64,000 nt of DNA from Pseudomonas borbori (GCF_900115555.1 NZ_FOWX01000001.1:218962-282961), one strand, 5' to 3'. Counted from the stretch's first letter, positions 16,991 through 25,782 are shown. Translations and numbers: made by a program. Notes: generated from the letters alone by a model not told the origin.

Positions 16991-17491
16991 ATGTCGCGTT
17001 TATCTGCCCTCTGTGCCGTTGCCATATTGACCTGCGGCAGCGCCCAGGCGTTTGCCGATGCCAGCAGTCATGCTGCCGATGCGGAGCGCTTCCTGCAGTT
17101 GGCCCAGGCCGACAAACTGGTGGTGCCGGTCTATGCCCAGGTGCAGCAGATGTTCGCCCAGCGTTTCGCCGAGAATGGCGCGCCGGCGTCTAAAAAGGCT
17201 CTGCTGGAAACCTACCAGGCCAAGGCCAATACCGAGCTGGATCGGGCCGTCGCCTGGGACAAGCTCGAGCCGGATATGGTCAAACTCTACACCAGCAATT
17301 TCAACGAGCAGGAAATGCAGGAATTGGTTAGCTTCTACCAATCGCCGTTGGGCCAGAAGGTCTTGCAGAAGATGCCGATGTTGACCGAGAAATCGGCGCA
17401 ACTGACCCAGGGCAAGCTGGAAACCGCAGTACCGAAAGTGAATAAACTGCTGGCGGACATGACCGCCGAGCTGGGGCCGAAACAACCGTGA
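16991..17491 (+). CDS. Exported DUF2059 protein
   Basis: The 166 residues begin with a Sec signal peptide (MSRLSALCAVAILTCGSAQAFA, cleavage near residue 20-22). One helical DUF2059 domain follows (KLEPDMVKLYTSNFNEQEMQELVSFYQSPLGQKVL). Such small periplasmic proteins are common in proteobacteria and have no known activity. It lies 13 bases upstream of the BolA-like gene, so the two form an operon. Confidence 0.85.
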   Translation: MSRLSALCAVAILTCGSAQAFADASSHAADAERFLQLAQADKLVVPVYAQVQQMFAQRFAENGAPASKKALLETYQAKANTELDRAVAWDKLEPDMVKLYTSNFNEQEMQELVSFYQSPLGQKVLQKMPMLTEKSAQLTQGKLETAVPKVNKLLADMTAELGPKQP

Positions 17492-17504
17492 ATGGAGTTT
17501 TAAT

Positions 17505-17798
17505 ATGTCGAAACTAGCTCAACTGCAGGCTGCCTTGGCTGCACTTGACCCCGAGCACCTCGAGGTGCTGGACGAAAGTCACATGCACAGCCGGGGGCTG
17601 GAAACCCATTACAAGGCGGTGATTGTCAGCCCTGGATTTGCCGGCTTGAATGCGGTGAAGCGGCACCAGAAGGTTTACGCCAGCCTGGGCGAGCTGATGA
17701 ACGAAGTGCATGCCCTGGCGTTGCATACCTATACACCCGAGGAATGGGCGCAACAGGGGGCTGCGCCGAAATCGCCGACCTGCCAGGGTGGGCATTGA
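17505..17798 (+). CDS. BolA-family protein
   Basis: The 97-residue protein has the BolA/IbaG fold with the Fe-S cluster-sharing region: ESHMHSRGLETHYKAVIVSPGFAGLNAVKRHQKVYASLGELM. BolA proteins pair with monothiol glutaredoxins in iron-sulfur handling and some bind DNA. A potential cluster-ligand His is present (RHQ). GGAG 8 bases upstream supports the start. A strong hairpin downstream (17932-17953) probably ends the operon. Confidence 0.9.
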   Translation: MSKLAQLQAALAALDPEHLEVLDESHMHSRGLETHYKAVIVSPGFAGLNAVKRHQKVYASLGELMNEVHALALHTYTPEEWAQQGAAPKSPTCQGGH

Positions 17799-17931
17799 AG
17801 CCGAGCGGTCTGCCGGCGACCTTCTCTACTCTACGGTCGAGCGCCTAGCGCACCGACAAAAAGCAACCTGTCCGGGGCGCCGGATCAATCCGCCCCTACA
17901 CGGCAGGCAGCAAGAAAAGTAAACTACCCAG

Positions 17932-17953
17932 CGCGCCGGCTCACGCCGGCGCG
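17932..17953 (+). terminator. Intrinsic terminator after the BolA gene
   Basis: CGCGCCGGC-TCAC-GCCGGCGCG is a perfect 9-bp GC stem with a tetraloop followed by TTCGTTT. It lies 134 bases past the BolA stop and 58 bases before trhO. Confidence 0.65.
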
Positions 17954-18010
17954 TTCGTTTGCAGACCCAGTCCGCCCTTTACGTGGGCGACTACTGAAGG
18001 AAAAGATTCG

Positions 18011-18949
18011 ATGAGTGACAAGATAGTCGTGGCCGCGCTGTACAAGTTCGTCTCCCTGCCGGATTACCAGGCATTGCGTGAGCCCCTGCTGCACAGCATG
18101 CTGGCCAACGGGATCAAGGGCACCTTGCTGCTCGCCGAAGAAGGCATCAATGGCACCGTTTCCGCTTCGCGCGCCGGCATCGACGGCTTGCTCGCCTGGT
18201 TTGCCCTGGACCCGCGCCTGGCCGATGTCGACCACAAAGAGTCGTACTGCGACGAGCAGCCGTTCTACCGCACCAAGGTCAAGCTGAAGAAGGAGATCGT
18301 CACCCTGGGCGTGCCGGGCGTCGATCCCAACCAGCAGGTCGGCACCTATGTCGAGGCCCACGACTGGAATGCGCTGATCAGCGATCCCGAGGTGCTGCTG
18401 ATCGACACGCGCAACGACTATGAAGTGGCGATCGGCACTTTCGAGGGCGCAGTCGACCCCAAGACCAAGTCGTTTCGCGAGTTTCCCGAGTACATCAAGG
18501 CGCACTTCGACCCGGCCCGGCACAAGAAGGTGGCGATGTTCTGCACCGGCGGCATTCGCTGCGAGAAGGCGTCCAGCTATATGCTCGGTGCCGGCTTCGA
18601 ACAGGTGTTCCATCTCAAGGGCGGGATCCTCAAATACCTGGAGCAAGTGCCCGAGGAACAGACCAGGTGGCGGGGTGACTGCTTCGTCTTCGACAACCGG
18701 GTCACCGTTCGACATGACCTGACTGCGGGCGATTATGACCAGTGCCATGCCTGCCGCACGCCGATATCCGTGGAAGATCGCCAGTCCGAGTACTACAGCG
18801 CAGGCGTAAGCTGTCCGCATTGCTGGGATTCGCTGCCCGAGAAAACCCGCGCCGGCGCCCGCGAACGGCAAAAACAGATCGAACTGGCCAAGGCCCGCAA
18901 CCAGCCGCATCCATTGGGTTACAACCCACGCCAAGCCAACGAGGGCTAG
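18011..18949 (+). CDS. trhO: tRNA uridine(34) hydroxylase TrhO (YceA-type rhodanese)
   Basis: TrhO forms 5-hydroxyuridine at the wobble position of tRNAs using O2. The 312 residues contain an N-terminal acylphosphatase-like UPF0176 domain ([13 protein letters not shown]), a rhodanese domain with the active-site loop [13 protein letters not shown] (Cys about 179), and a C-terminal Cys-rich segment CHAC and CPHC that may bind zinc. AAGGA upstream supports the start. It is followed after 3 bases by a DsbA-like gene. Confidence 0.93.
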   Translation: MSDKIVVAALYKFVSLPDYQALREPLLHSMLANGIKGTLLLAEEGINGTVSASRAGIDGLLAWFALDPRLADVDHKESYCDEQPFYRTKVKLKKEIVTLGVPGVDPNQQVGTYVEAHDWNALISDPEVLLIDTRNDYEVAIGTFEGAVDPKTKSFREFPEYIKAHFDPARHKKVAMFCTGGIRCEKASSYMLGAGFEQVFHLKGGILKYLEQVPEEQTRWRGDCFVFDNRVTVRHDLTAGDYDQCHACRTPISVEDRQSEYYSAGVSCPHCWDSLPEKTRAGARERQKQIELAKARNQPHPLGYNPRQANEG

Positions 18950-18952
18950 ATC

Positions 18953-19585
18953 ATGCACGCACGCCTGCTCTACGTGATGGACCCGATGTGTTCCTGGTGC
19001 TGGGGGTTTGCCCCGGTACTCGAGTCCCTCGCCGAGCAGGCGGCTGCGGCCGGCGTGCCCCTGCACCTGGTGCTCGGCGGCCTGCGCCGTGATGCTGTGG
19101 CCATCGATGCGGCGGCGCGGGTGCGCTACCTGGGCTACTGGCAGGCGGTCAATGCCAGTACCGGCCAGCTGTTCAATTTCGTCGATGGCCTGCCCGAGGG
19201 CCTGGTCTACGACACCGAGCCGGCCTGCCGGGCGCTGGTTACCGCGCGTAGTCTCGATGTGCAAAGCGTCTGGCCGCTGACCCAGTTGATCCAGCGCGCT
19301 TTCTATACCAAGGGCGAGGATGTCACCCGGGCCAGCGTATTGCTCGGGCTGGCCGAGCGTGCCGGGATTCCGCGGATCGAGTTCGCCGCCGCGTTCGACA
19401 GTGCCGAGCAGCGTGAAGCCACCAGTGCCGATTTCAGCTGGGTGCAGGACCTGGGCATCTCCGGCTTTCCCACCTTGCTGGCCGAACGCAACGGTCAATT
19501 GGCCCTGCTGACCAATGGTTATCAGCCGCTCGAGGTGCTGGCGCCCTTGCTCGGCCGCTGGCTGGAGCGCGCGGCTTATGCCTGA
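18953..19585 (+). CDS. DsbA-family thioredoxin-fold protein
   Basis: This 210-residue protein has the DsbA/FrnE-like fold with a CSWC active site near the N-terminus (MDPMCSWCWGFAPVLE) and a cis-Pro loop GISGFPTLL. There is no signal peptide, so it should act in the cytoplasm, unlike DsbA. FrnE-type relatives act as disulfide or glutathione-linked isomerases under oxidative stress. It follows trhO by 3 bases and overlaps the ABC transporter start by 8 bases, indicating one operon. Confidence 0.88.
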   Translation: MHARLLYVMDPMCSWCWGFAPVLESLAEQAAAAGVPLHLVLGGLRRDAVAIDAAARVRYLGYWQAVNASTGQLFNFVDGLPEGLVYDTEPACRALVTARSLDVQSVWPLTQLIQRAFYTKGEDVTRASVLLGLAERAGIPRIEFAAAFDSAEQREATSADFSWVQDLGISGFPTLLAERNGQLALLTNGYQPLEVLAPLLGRWLERAAYA

Positions 19586-21356
19586 TCGGTTGAGCTGGGC
19601 GGAGATCCGCCGTCTGGCCCTGCAGCACAAGCAAGCCCTGATCCTGGCTAATCTGGTGGCGCTGTTCGCCACCCTGTGCAGCGTGCCCATCCCGCTGCTC
19701 CTGCCGCTGCTGGTCGACGAAGTACTGCTCCACGATGGCGATGCCGCGCTCAAGGTGATGGATCGCTTCCTCCCGGCCGGCTGGGAAGTCGCGGCCGGCT
19801 ATATCGGTCTGATGCTGGTGCTGACCCTGCTGCTGCGCGGCTCGGCACTGATCTTCAACGTGTTGCAGGCACGCCTGTTCGCCCGCCTGTCGAAAGACAT
19901 CGTCTACCGCATTCGCGTCCGCCTGATCGAGCGACTCAAACGCATTTCCCTCGGTGAATACGAGAGCCTCGGCGGCGGCACCGTGACCACCCACCTGGTC
20001 ACCGATCTGGAAACCCTGGACAAGTTCGTCGGCGAAACCCTCAGCCGCTTTCTGGTGGCAGTGCTGACCCTGGTCGGCACCTCGGCGATTCTGTTGTGGA
20101 TGCACTGGCAACTGGCTCTGTTGATCCTGTTGTTCAACCCATTGGTGATCTACGCCACGGTGCTGCTGGGCAAGAAGGTCAAACACCTGAAAAGGCTGGA
20201 GAACGACAGCACTTCGCGCTTTACCCAGGCCCTCAGCGAAACCCTCGAGGCGATCCAGGAGATCCGCGCCGGCAATCGCCAGGGCTATTTTCTCAGCCGC
20301 CTCGGCGAGCGGGCCCGGGAGGTGCGCGACTACGCGGTGGCCTCGCAGTGGCGGACCGATGCCTCGAACCGCGCCAGCGGCCTATTGTTCCAGTTCGGTG
20401 TCGACGTATTCCGCGCCGCTGCCATGCTCACCGTGCTGTTTTCCGACCTGTCGATCGGCCAGATGCTCGCGGTGTTCAGCTACCTGTGGTTCATGATCGG
20501 GCCGGTCGAGCAACTGCTCAACCTGCAGTACGCCTTCTACGCCGCCGGGGGCGCGCTGGCGCGGATCAACGAGTTGCTCGCGCGTCGCGACGAACCGCAG
20601 TACCCGGGCGGTGTCGATCCGTTCAAGGGCCGCGACACCGTCGGTATCGAGGTGCGCGGACTCACGTTCGCCTACGGCGACGAGCCGGTGCTGGACAACC
20701 TCGACCTGAGCATTGCCCCGGGCGAGAAGGTGGCCATCGTCGGCGCCAGCGGCGGCGGCAAGAGTACCCTGGTGCAGCTGTTGCTCGGCCTCTATACGCC
20801 GCAGGCGGGGATCATTCGTTTCGGCGGCTGCAGCCAGCAGGAGATCGGCCTGGAAACCGTGCGCGAACAGGTTGCGGTGGTGCTGCAACACCCGGCGCTG
20901 TTCAACGACACGGTGCGCGCCAACCTGTGCATGGGCCGTTTACGCAGCGACGAAGCCTGCTGGCGCGCCCTGGACATCGCCCAGTTGGCCGGCACCATCC
21001 GCGCCTTGCCAAGCGGGCTGGAAAGCATCGTCGGTCGCTCCGGGGTGCGCCTGTCCGGCGGCCAGCGCCAGCGCCTGGCCATCGCCCGCATGGTGCTGGC
21101 CGAGCCCAAGGTGGTGATTCTCGACGAGGCCACCTCGGCCCTCGATGCCGCCACCGAGTACGCCCTGCATCAGGCCCTGGGCCAGTTCCTCAACGGCCGC
21201 ACCACCCTGATCATCGCCCATCGCCTGTCGGCGGTGAAACAGGCCGATCGGGTGCTGGTATTCGATGGCGGCAGCGTCGCCGAGGATGGCGATCACCAGC
21301 AGTTGATCGCCGATGGTGGGCTGTACGCCAAGCTGTATGGGCATTTGCAGCATTGA
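19578..21356 (+). CDS. ABC exporter, fused permease and ATPase
   Basis: A 592-residue half-transporter with six transmembrane segments in the first about 310 residues and a nucleotide-binding domain from about 350. Walker A is GASGGGKST, the signature motif LSGGQRQR and Walker B VVILDEATSALD; the H-loop is IIAHRLS. It would act as a homodimer in the inner membrane. The start at 19578 (MPDRLSW) overlaps the upstream DsbA-like gene; an earlier in-frame ATG would read through it. The substrate is unknown; it is MsbA/lipid- or drug-exporter-like in form. Confidence 0.9.
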   Translation: MPDRLSWAEIRRLALQHKQALILANLVALFATLCSVPIPLLLPLLVDEVLLHDGDAALKVMDRFLPAGWEVAAGYIGLMLVLTLLLRGSALIFNVLQARLFARLSKDIVYRIRVRLIERLKRISLGEYESLGGGTVTTHLVTDLETLDKFVGETLSRFLVAVLTLVGTSAILLWMHWQLALLILLFNPLVIYATVLLGKKVKHLKRLENDSTSRFTQALSETLEAIQEIRAGNRQGYFLSRLGERAREVRDYAVASQWRTDASNRASGLLFQFGVDVFRAAAMLTVLFSDLSIGQMLAVFSYLWFMIGPVEQLLNLQYAFYAAGGALARINELLARRDEPQYPGGVDPFKGRDTVGIEVRGLTFAYGDEPVLDNLDLSIAPGEKVAIVGASGGGKSTLVQLLLGLYTPQAGIIRFGGCSQQEIGLETVREQVAVVLQHPALFNDTVRANLCMGRLRSDEACWRALDIAQLAGTIRALPSGLESIVGRSGVRLSGGQRQRLAIARMVLAEPKVVILDEATSALDAATEYALHQALGQFLNGRTTLIIAHRLSAVKQADRVLVFDGGSVAEDGDHQQLIADGGLYAKLYGHLQH

Positions 21357-21360
21357 TCGG

Positions 21361-21936
21361 TTAGGGCGCCGCTGGCGAATCGCTCGAGTCGCTGGCCCAC
21401 TGCTGCAAGTGTTGCGCGCGCGTCTGGCTTGCGCTCACTTGCCTGTCCAGCGCCTCCTGGTAGTCGCTCAGCCAGCTGCGTGACCCCGCGATCATGCCGG
21501 CGAGGTCGCGCATGCCGTTTTTCAGGGCGCCGAGGCTATGCTGGAAACTCTGTTCCTGACCGATCAGGGTTTGTGCGACCTGTTGCTGCACGGGGCGGTT
21601 GTCGCCGCTGCTCAGCGGCGTCGCCGGTTTGCTGCTTTGCAGGGCACTCAACTGCTGGCCCTGCTGGGCCACGTGCTGTTCGAGCACGGCGAGCTGTTTT
21701 TGCAGGGCGGTTGCCTGTTTTTGCAAGCTCTGGATCCGCTCGGCGTCGCCGTTTTCTTCCTGCCCGCCAGGCTGGCGGAGCAAGCCGATGGTCAGCCAGC
21801 TGGTGAGGGTCATGGCCAGCACTGCGGCGAGGACAAAGAGCAGGATGCGGTCGAGTCGGCGGCCTTTCTCCAGCGATTCCAGGCGTCGCTCTGCGCTGAT
21901 GGGTTCGCCGCTGCTTTCTTGTAGGTCATTGCTCAT
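21361..21936 (-). CDS. Single-pass membrane protein with coiled coil, unknown function
   Basis: The 191 residues comprise a charged cytoplasmic N-terminus, one membrane segment (about 30-54, ILLFVLAAVLAMTLTSWLTIGLL), and a periplasmic region with a long heptad-rich Gln/Leu coiled coil (IQSLQKQATALQKQLAVLEQHVAQ). It ends in a Ser/Pro tail. No enzyme motif is seen. It converges on the ABC transporter gene with 4 bases between stops. I do not recognise the family. Confidence 0.7.
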   Translation of the reverse strand: MSNDLQESSGEPISAERRLESLEKGRRLDRILLFVLAAVLAMTLTSWLTIGLLRQPGGQEENGDAERIQSLQKQATALQKQLAVLEQHVAQQGQQLSALQSSKPATPLSSGDNRPVQQQVAQTLIGQEQSFQHSLGALKNGMRDLAGMIAGSRSWLSDYQEALDRQVSASQTRAQHLQQWASDSSDSPAAP

Positions 21937-22105
21937 GGCTTTTCCGTCGCGTGGTTGTGCGGGTCGAAGTGGCAGGTCCTTAAATGGCAGTGTGCCACTA
22001 TTCGAGTATGGCTGGCACTTTGGGTAATCGCCGGTTCCTGTCTGGGCGTTTATGCCGCAGCTATCGGCCGAGTCCGCGCTTGTTTGGCAGTTAAACGCGC
22101 CGCTT

Positions 22106-22123
22106 TGTAAATAAATCGTTACG
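22106..22123 (+). promoter_or_regulatory. Possible PhhR/TyrR box upstream of hpd
   Basis: TGTAAA-N6-GTTACG matches 10 of 12 positions of the TyrR/PhhR box TGTAAA-N6-TTTACA. It sits about 210 bases before hpd, in a 394-base divergent region (21937-22330). PhhR is the Pseudomonas activator of aromatic amino acid catabolism. The rest of the region shows the CA motif at 22308-22320 and the hpd ribosome-binding site; no gene. Confidence 0.35.
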
Positions 22124-22307
22124 ATATTCCTGGGCTTTTACCCTGCGCTAGCTACTTTGCCTGATGCTCATCAGGCTGTAAGGTTTTGTTGCCAATGGGC
22201 GGGCAGGGTGCTGCCGCACAGCGCCTGCTCCGTCTTGTCGGGCGTGCTTGCCTCGGTTGTCATGGAGCTATCGACGTCGTCCCGCCTGCTGGCGAGGGCG
22301 CCGAATC

Positions 22308-22326
22308 CACAACAATAACGAGGAGG
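22308..22326 (+). promoter_or_regulatory. CA motif and ribosome-binding site of hpd
   Basis: CACAACAATAACG (22308-22320) is followed directly by the strong ribosome-binding site GAGGAGG, 4 bases before the ATG. This layout is the usual target of Hfq/Crc translational repression in Pseudomonas, which is consistent with repression of tyrosine catabolism by preferred carbon sources. Confidence 0.5.
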
Positions 22327-22330
22327 CGTA

Positions 22331-23413
22331 ATGACCGCCGTGAACAAGATCGAACAGCACAACCCCATCGGTACCGACGGTTTCGAATTTGTCGAGTACA
22401 CCGCGCCGACCCCCGAAGGCATTCAGCAGCTGCGTGCACTGTTCACCGCCATGGGCTTTACCGAAACCGCCAAGCACCGTTCCAAGGAAGTCTGGTTGTT
22501 CCAGCAGAACGACATCAACTTCGTGCTCAACGGCAGCCCCACCGGACATGTCCACGAGTTCGGCCTGAAGCACGGGCCCAGCGCCTGCGCCATGGCTTTC
22601 CGAGTGAAGAATGCGGCCCAGGCGGCGGCCTATGTCGAGTCGCAGGGGGCCAAGCTGGTGGGCAGCCACGCCAACTTCGGCGAGTTGAATATCCCCTGCG
22701 TCGAAGGTATCGGCGGCTCCTTGCTGTACCTGGTCGACCGCTACGGTGACAAGAGCATCTATGACGTCGATTTCGAGTACATCGAAGGACGTACGGCTAA
22801 CGACAACGCGGTCGGCCTCAAGCAGATCGACCACCTGACCCACAACGTCAAGCGCGGGCAGATGGATGTCTGGTCGGGCTTCTACGAGCGTATCGCCAAC
22901 TTCCGCGAGATCCGCTACTTCGACATCGAGGGCAAGCTCACCGGTCTGGTTTCGCGGGCCATGACTTCGCCGTGCGGCAAGATCCGCATCCCGATCAACG
23001 AGTCGGCCGACGACAGGTCGCAGATCGAGGAGTTCATCCGCGAATACCACGGCGAAGGCATTCAGCACATTGCCCTGAGCACCGATGACATCTATGCCTC
23101 CGTGCGCCAGTTGCGCGCCAGCGGCGTGGACTTCATGAAAACCCCGGGCACCTATTATGACAAGGTGGACACCCGCGTCGCCGGCCATGGAGAACCGACC
23201 GAGCTGCTGCGCGAGCTGAATATCCTGATCGACGGGGCGCCGGGGGACGACGGCATTCTGCTGCAGATATTCACCAATACGGTGATCGGCCCGATCTTCT
23301 TCGAGATCATCCAGCGCAAGGGCAACCAGGGCTTCGGCGAGGGCAACTTCAAGGCGCTGTTCGAGTCCATCGAGGAAGACCAGATCAAGCGCGGCGTGCT
23401 CAAGGACGAATGA
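22331..23413 (+). CDS. hpd: 4-hydroxyphenylpyruvate dioxygenase
   Basis: Hpd converts 4-hydroxyphenylpyruvate to homogentisate with O2 and a non-heme Fe(II). The 360 residues match the bacterial enzyme. The three metal ligands are seen in IDHLTHNV (His), IQHIALSTDDI (His) and FFEIIQRKG (Glu), all in the C-terminal vicinal-oxygen-chelate domain. It opens a run hpd-hmgA-fah-maiA that covers tyrosine breakdown to fumarate and acetoacetate. The genes are spaced 60-125 bases apart and separated by dispersed repeats. Confidence 0.96.
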   Translation: MTAVNKIEQHNPIGTDGFEFVEYTAPTPEGIQQLRALFTAMGFTETAKHRSKEVWLFQQNDINFVLNGSPTGHVHEFGLKHGPSACAMAFRVKNAAQAAAYVESQGAKLVGSHANFGELNIPCVEGIGGSLLYLVDRYGDKSIYDVDFEYIEGRTANDNAVGLKQIDHLTHNVKRGQMDVWSGFYERIANFREIRYFDIEGKLTGLVSRAMTSPCGKIRIPINESADDRSQIEEFIREYHGEGIQHIALSTDDIYASVRQLRASGVDFMKTPGTYYDKVDTRVAGHGEPTELLRELNILIDGAPGDDGILLQIFTNTVIGPIFFEIIQRKGNQGFGEGNFKALFESIEEDQIKRGVLKDE

Positions 23414-23441
23414 GCCTTGACCCTGTGCGCCTATGCTTAAT

Positions 23442-23463
23442 GGTGCGCAAGGCGCACCCTACG
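23442..23463. repeat. GTAGGGTGCGC dispersed repeat, copy 1
   Basis: GGTGCGCAAGGCGCACCCTACG is one copy of a roughly 22-base element found repeatedly in this window (24644-24665, 47632-47653, 47668-47689, 56410-56431, 60512-60533). Its central part is itself an imperfect palindrome (GGTGCGC/GCGCACC). It lies in the hpd-hmgA gap, just upstream of the hmgA ribosome-binding site. Confidence 0.8.
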
Positions 23464-23476
23464 ATGGAGTTCTGTC

Positions 23477-24613
23477 ATGAGCCGTAAATGGATCAGCTTC
23501 CCCCTGCGCGAAGGCGACTGCTCGCGCCAGGCACATTGCGACTTTCCCGAAGGCACCTACGAGCGTGAGATGGGCCGTGAGGGTTTTTTCGGTCCCACTG
23601 CGCACCTGCACCACAAGCATCCGCCGACTGGCTGGATCGACTGGCAGGGACCGCTACGCCCGCATGCGTTCGATTTCAACGACATCGCCAGCGAGCGCGA
23701 CTGTCCGCTGGAGGCGCCGCTGACCCTGCACAACGCCGAGATGAAGCTGCGCGTATGGAAGACCCACGGCGCCATGCGCCATCTGGTGCGCAACGCCGAT
23801 GGCGATGACCTGCTGTTCATCCATGAGGGAGCAGGGGAGTTTTTCTGCGATTTCGGTCACCTGAGCTACCGCGATGGCGACTACCTGGTGATCCCGCGTG
23901 GCACCGCCTGGCGTATCGAGGCCCGCGAGCCGACCTTCATGCTGCTGATCGAGAGCAGCGATGGCGCCTACCAGCTGCCGGACAAGGGCCTGCTCGGACC
24001 CCAGGCGATCTTCGATCCAGCGGTGCTCGAACATCCGCGCCTGGACGAGGCGTTCAAGGCCCAGCAGGACGAAAGCACCTGGCAGCTGCGGATCAAGCGG
24101 CGCAACCAGGTCAGCACCGTGACTTACCCCTACAACCCGCTGGATGTGGTCGGCTGGCATGGCGACAACTGCGTGGTGCGGCTCAACTGGCGCGATATCC
24201 GTCCGCTGATGAGCCATCGCTATCACCTGCCGCCCTCGGCGCACACCACCTTCGTCGCCAATGGTTTCGTGGTCTGCACCTTCACCCCGCGGCCGGTGGA
24301 GAGCGATCCGGGTGCGCTCAAGGTGCCCTTCTATCACAACAACGACGACTACGACGAAGTGCTGTTCTACCACCGCGGCAACTTCTTCAGTCGCGACAAT
24401 ATCGAGCAGGGCATGGTCACCTTGCACCCCTGCGGCTTCCCCCACGGTCCGCACCCCAAGGCGCTGCAGAAGAGCCTGGAGAACCCGGCGACCTTCGTCG
24501 AGGAGGTGGCGGTGATGATCGATACCCGTCGCGCCCTGGAGATCGACCCGGCGGCCGCGCAGGTCGATGTGCCCGAATACGTCAACTCCTGGCGCGCGCC
24601 TGGCTTGACCTAG
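23477..24613 (+). CDS. hmgA: Homogentisate 1,2-dioxygenase, short variant
   Basis: The 378-residue cupin is related to homogentisate dioxygenase, which opens homogentisate to maleylacetoacetate with Fe(II) and O2. It is shorter than the usual about 430-residue HmgA and belongs to the variant seen in several other gammaproteobacteria. Metal-site regions resemble the family: PFYHNNDDYDEVLFYHRGNF and LHPCGFPHGPHPKAL. A first cupin half carries FIHEGAGEFFCDFGHLSYRDGDYLVIPRGT. Position between hpd and fah supports the function. There is no IclR-type HmgR regulator next to it. Confidence 0.88.
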   Translation: MSRKWISFPLREGDCSRQAHCDFPEGTYEREMGREGFFGPTAHLHHKHPPTGWIDWQGPLRPHAFDFNDIASERDCPLEAPLTLHNAEMKLRVWKTHGAMRHLVRNADGDDLLFIHEGAGEFFCDFGHLSYRDGDYLVIPRGTAWRIEAREPTFMLLIESSDGAYQLPDKGLLGPQAIFDPAVLEHPRLDEAFKAQQDESTWQLRIKRRNQVSTVTYPYNPLDVVGWHGDNCVVRLNWRDIRPLMSHRYHLPPSAHTTFVANGFVVCTFTPRPVESDPGALKVPFYHNNDDYDEVLFYHRGNFFSRDNIEQGMVTLHPCGFPHGPHPKALQKSLENPATFVEEVAVMIDTRRALEIDPAAAQVDVPEYVNSWRAPGLT

Positions 24614-24643
24614 GCCGCGCGCACCAACCTGACAGATATCTGT

Positions 24644-24665
24644 GGTGCGCAGGGCGCACCCTACG
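24644..24665. repeat. GTAGGGTGCGC dispersed repeat, copy 2
   Basis: GGTGCGCAGGGCGCACCCTACG, differing from the copy at 23442 by a single base in the middle, sits in the hmgA-fah gap and ends 10 bases before the fah ATG. Both gaps of the operon thus hold the same element in the same orientation. Confidence 0.8.
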
Positions 24666-24675
24666 AGGATTGAGC

Positions 24676-25659
24676 ATGAAACTCGCATCACTGAAGCACG
24701 GCCGTGACGGTCTGCTGGTCGTGGTCTCCCGCGACCTGACCCGTGCGCTGAAAGTCCCGGCCATCGCCGCCACCCTGCAGGCCGCGCTGGACGACTGGGC
24801 CGTGGCCCGTCCCAAGCTGGACGCGGTCTACCGGCGCCTCAACGAGGGGCTGGAAGCGGACGCCTTCGCCTTCGACCAGGCAGCCTGCCACAGCCCCTTG
24901 CCGCGCGCCTACCATTGGGCCGACGGCAGCGCCTACGTCAACCACGTCGAGCTGGTGCGCAAGGCCCGCGGCGCCGAGATGCCGGAGAGTTTCTGGCACG
25001 ACCCGCTGATGTACCAGGGCGGCGCCGACTGCTTTATCGCGCCGCAGGCGCCGATCCAGATGGCCGACGAGGCCTGGGGCATCGACCTGGAGGCGGAGAT
25101 CGCGGTGATCAGCGACGACGTGCCGATGGGCGTCAGCGCGGCCGAGGCCGCGCAGCACATCCAGTTGCTGATGCTGGTCAACGACGTATCCCTGCGCAAC
25201 CTGATCCCCGGCGAGCTGGCCAAGGGCTTCGGCTTCTATCAGAGCAAGCCGTCGTCGAGCTTCTCGCCGGTGGCGATCACCCCGGACGAGCTGGGCGATT
25301 GCTGGAAAGACGGCAAGGTGCACCGGCCACTGGTCTCGCACCTCAACGGCGTGCTGTTCGGCCAGCCGGATGCCGGCACCGACATGACCTTCAACTTCCC
25401 GACCCTGCTGGCCCATGCCGCCAAGACCCGGCCGCTGGGCACGGGGACCATCATCGGCTCGGGCACCGTGTCCAACTACGATCGCAGCGCCGGTTCGTCC
25501 TGCCTGGCGGAGAAACGCATGCTGGAGATCATCGAGCAGGGCGAGGCCAGCACGCCGTTCCTCAAATTTGGCGACCGGGTGCGCATCGAGATGTTCGATG
25601 CCGCCGGCCAGAGCATCTTCGGCGCCATCGACCAGGTGGTGGAAAAGTACAGGTCGTGA
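24676..25659 (+). CDS. Fumarylacetoacetate hydrolase family protein
   Basis: The 327-residue enzyme would hydrolyse fumarylacetoacetate to fumarate and acetoacetate, the last step of tyrosine breakdown. The FAH catalytic domain (about 75-325) carries DLEAEIAVI, LVNDVSLRNLI, KGFGFYQSKPSSSFSPVAI and GTIIGSGTVSN. It lacks the N-terminal SH3-like domain of the eukaryotic enzyme. GAGG 7 bases upstream marks 24676; a TTG two codons earlier is possible. It is downstream of hmgA and upstream of maiA. Confidence 0.9.
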   Translation: MKLASLKHGRDGLLVVVSRDLTRALKVPAIAATLQAALDDWAVARPKLDAVYRRLNEGLEADAFAFDQAACHSPLPRAYHWADGSAYVNHVELVRKARGAEMPESFWHDPLMYQGGADCFIAPQAPIQMADEAWGIDLEAEIAVISDDVPMGVSAAEAAQHIQLLMLVNDVSLRNLIPGELAKGFGFYQSKPSSSFSPVAITPDELGDCWKDGKVHRPLVSHLNGVLFGQPDAGTDMTFNFPTLLAHAAKTRPLGTGTIIGSGTVSNYDRSAGSSCLAEKRMLEIIEQGEASTPFLKFGDRVRIEMFDAAGQSIFGAIDQVVEKYRS

Positions 25660-25669
25660 ATTGGTAGAT

Positions 25670-25748
25670 CGTAGGATGGGTCGAGGAGCGTAGCGACGAT
25701 ACCCATCGGGAGCAGTGATGGGTATCGCTGCGCTCAACCCATCCTACG
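25670..25748. repeat. GTAGGATGGG long inverted repeat, copy 1
   Basis: CGTAGGATGGGT at 25670 and ACCCATCCTACG ending near 25748 bound a 79-base element with internal complementary stretches (GAGCGTAGCGACGATACCCATC against GATGGGTATCGCTGCGCTC). It lies between fah and maiA. A related longer copy is at 36436-36575. Confidence 0.8.
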
Positions 25749-25782
25749 TTTCGCTCTTGGTTACGTCGCCAAAGGAGCTCGC

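Noticed and set aside
17924..19753. Very long minus-strand ORF across trhO, the DsbA-like gene and part of the ABC gene
   Set aside because: It spans three clear genes on the other strand and has low-complexity, domain-free sequence typical of antisense frames in GC-rich DNA.
21937..22330. Search for a tRNA or small RNA gene upstream of hpd
   Set aside because: No cloverleaf or strong promoter-terminator pair was found; only a possible PhhR box and the CA motif.
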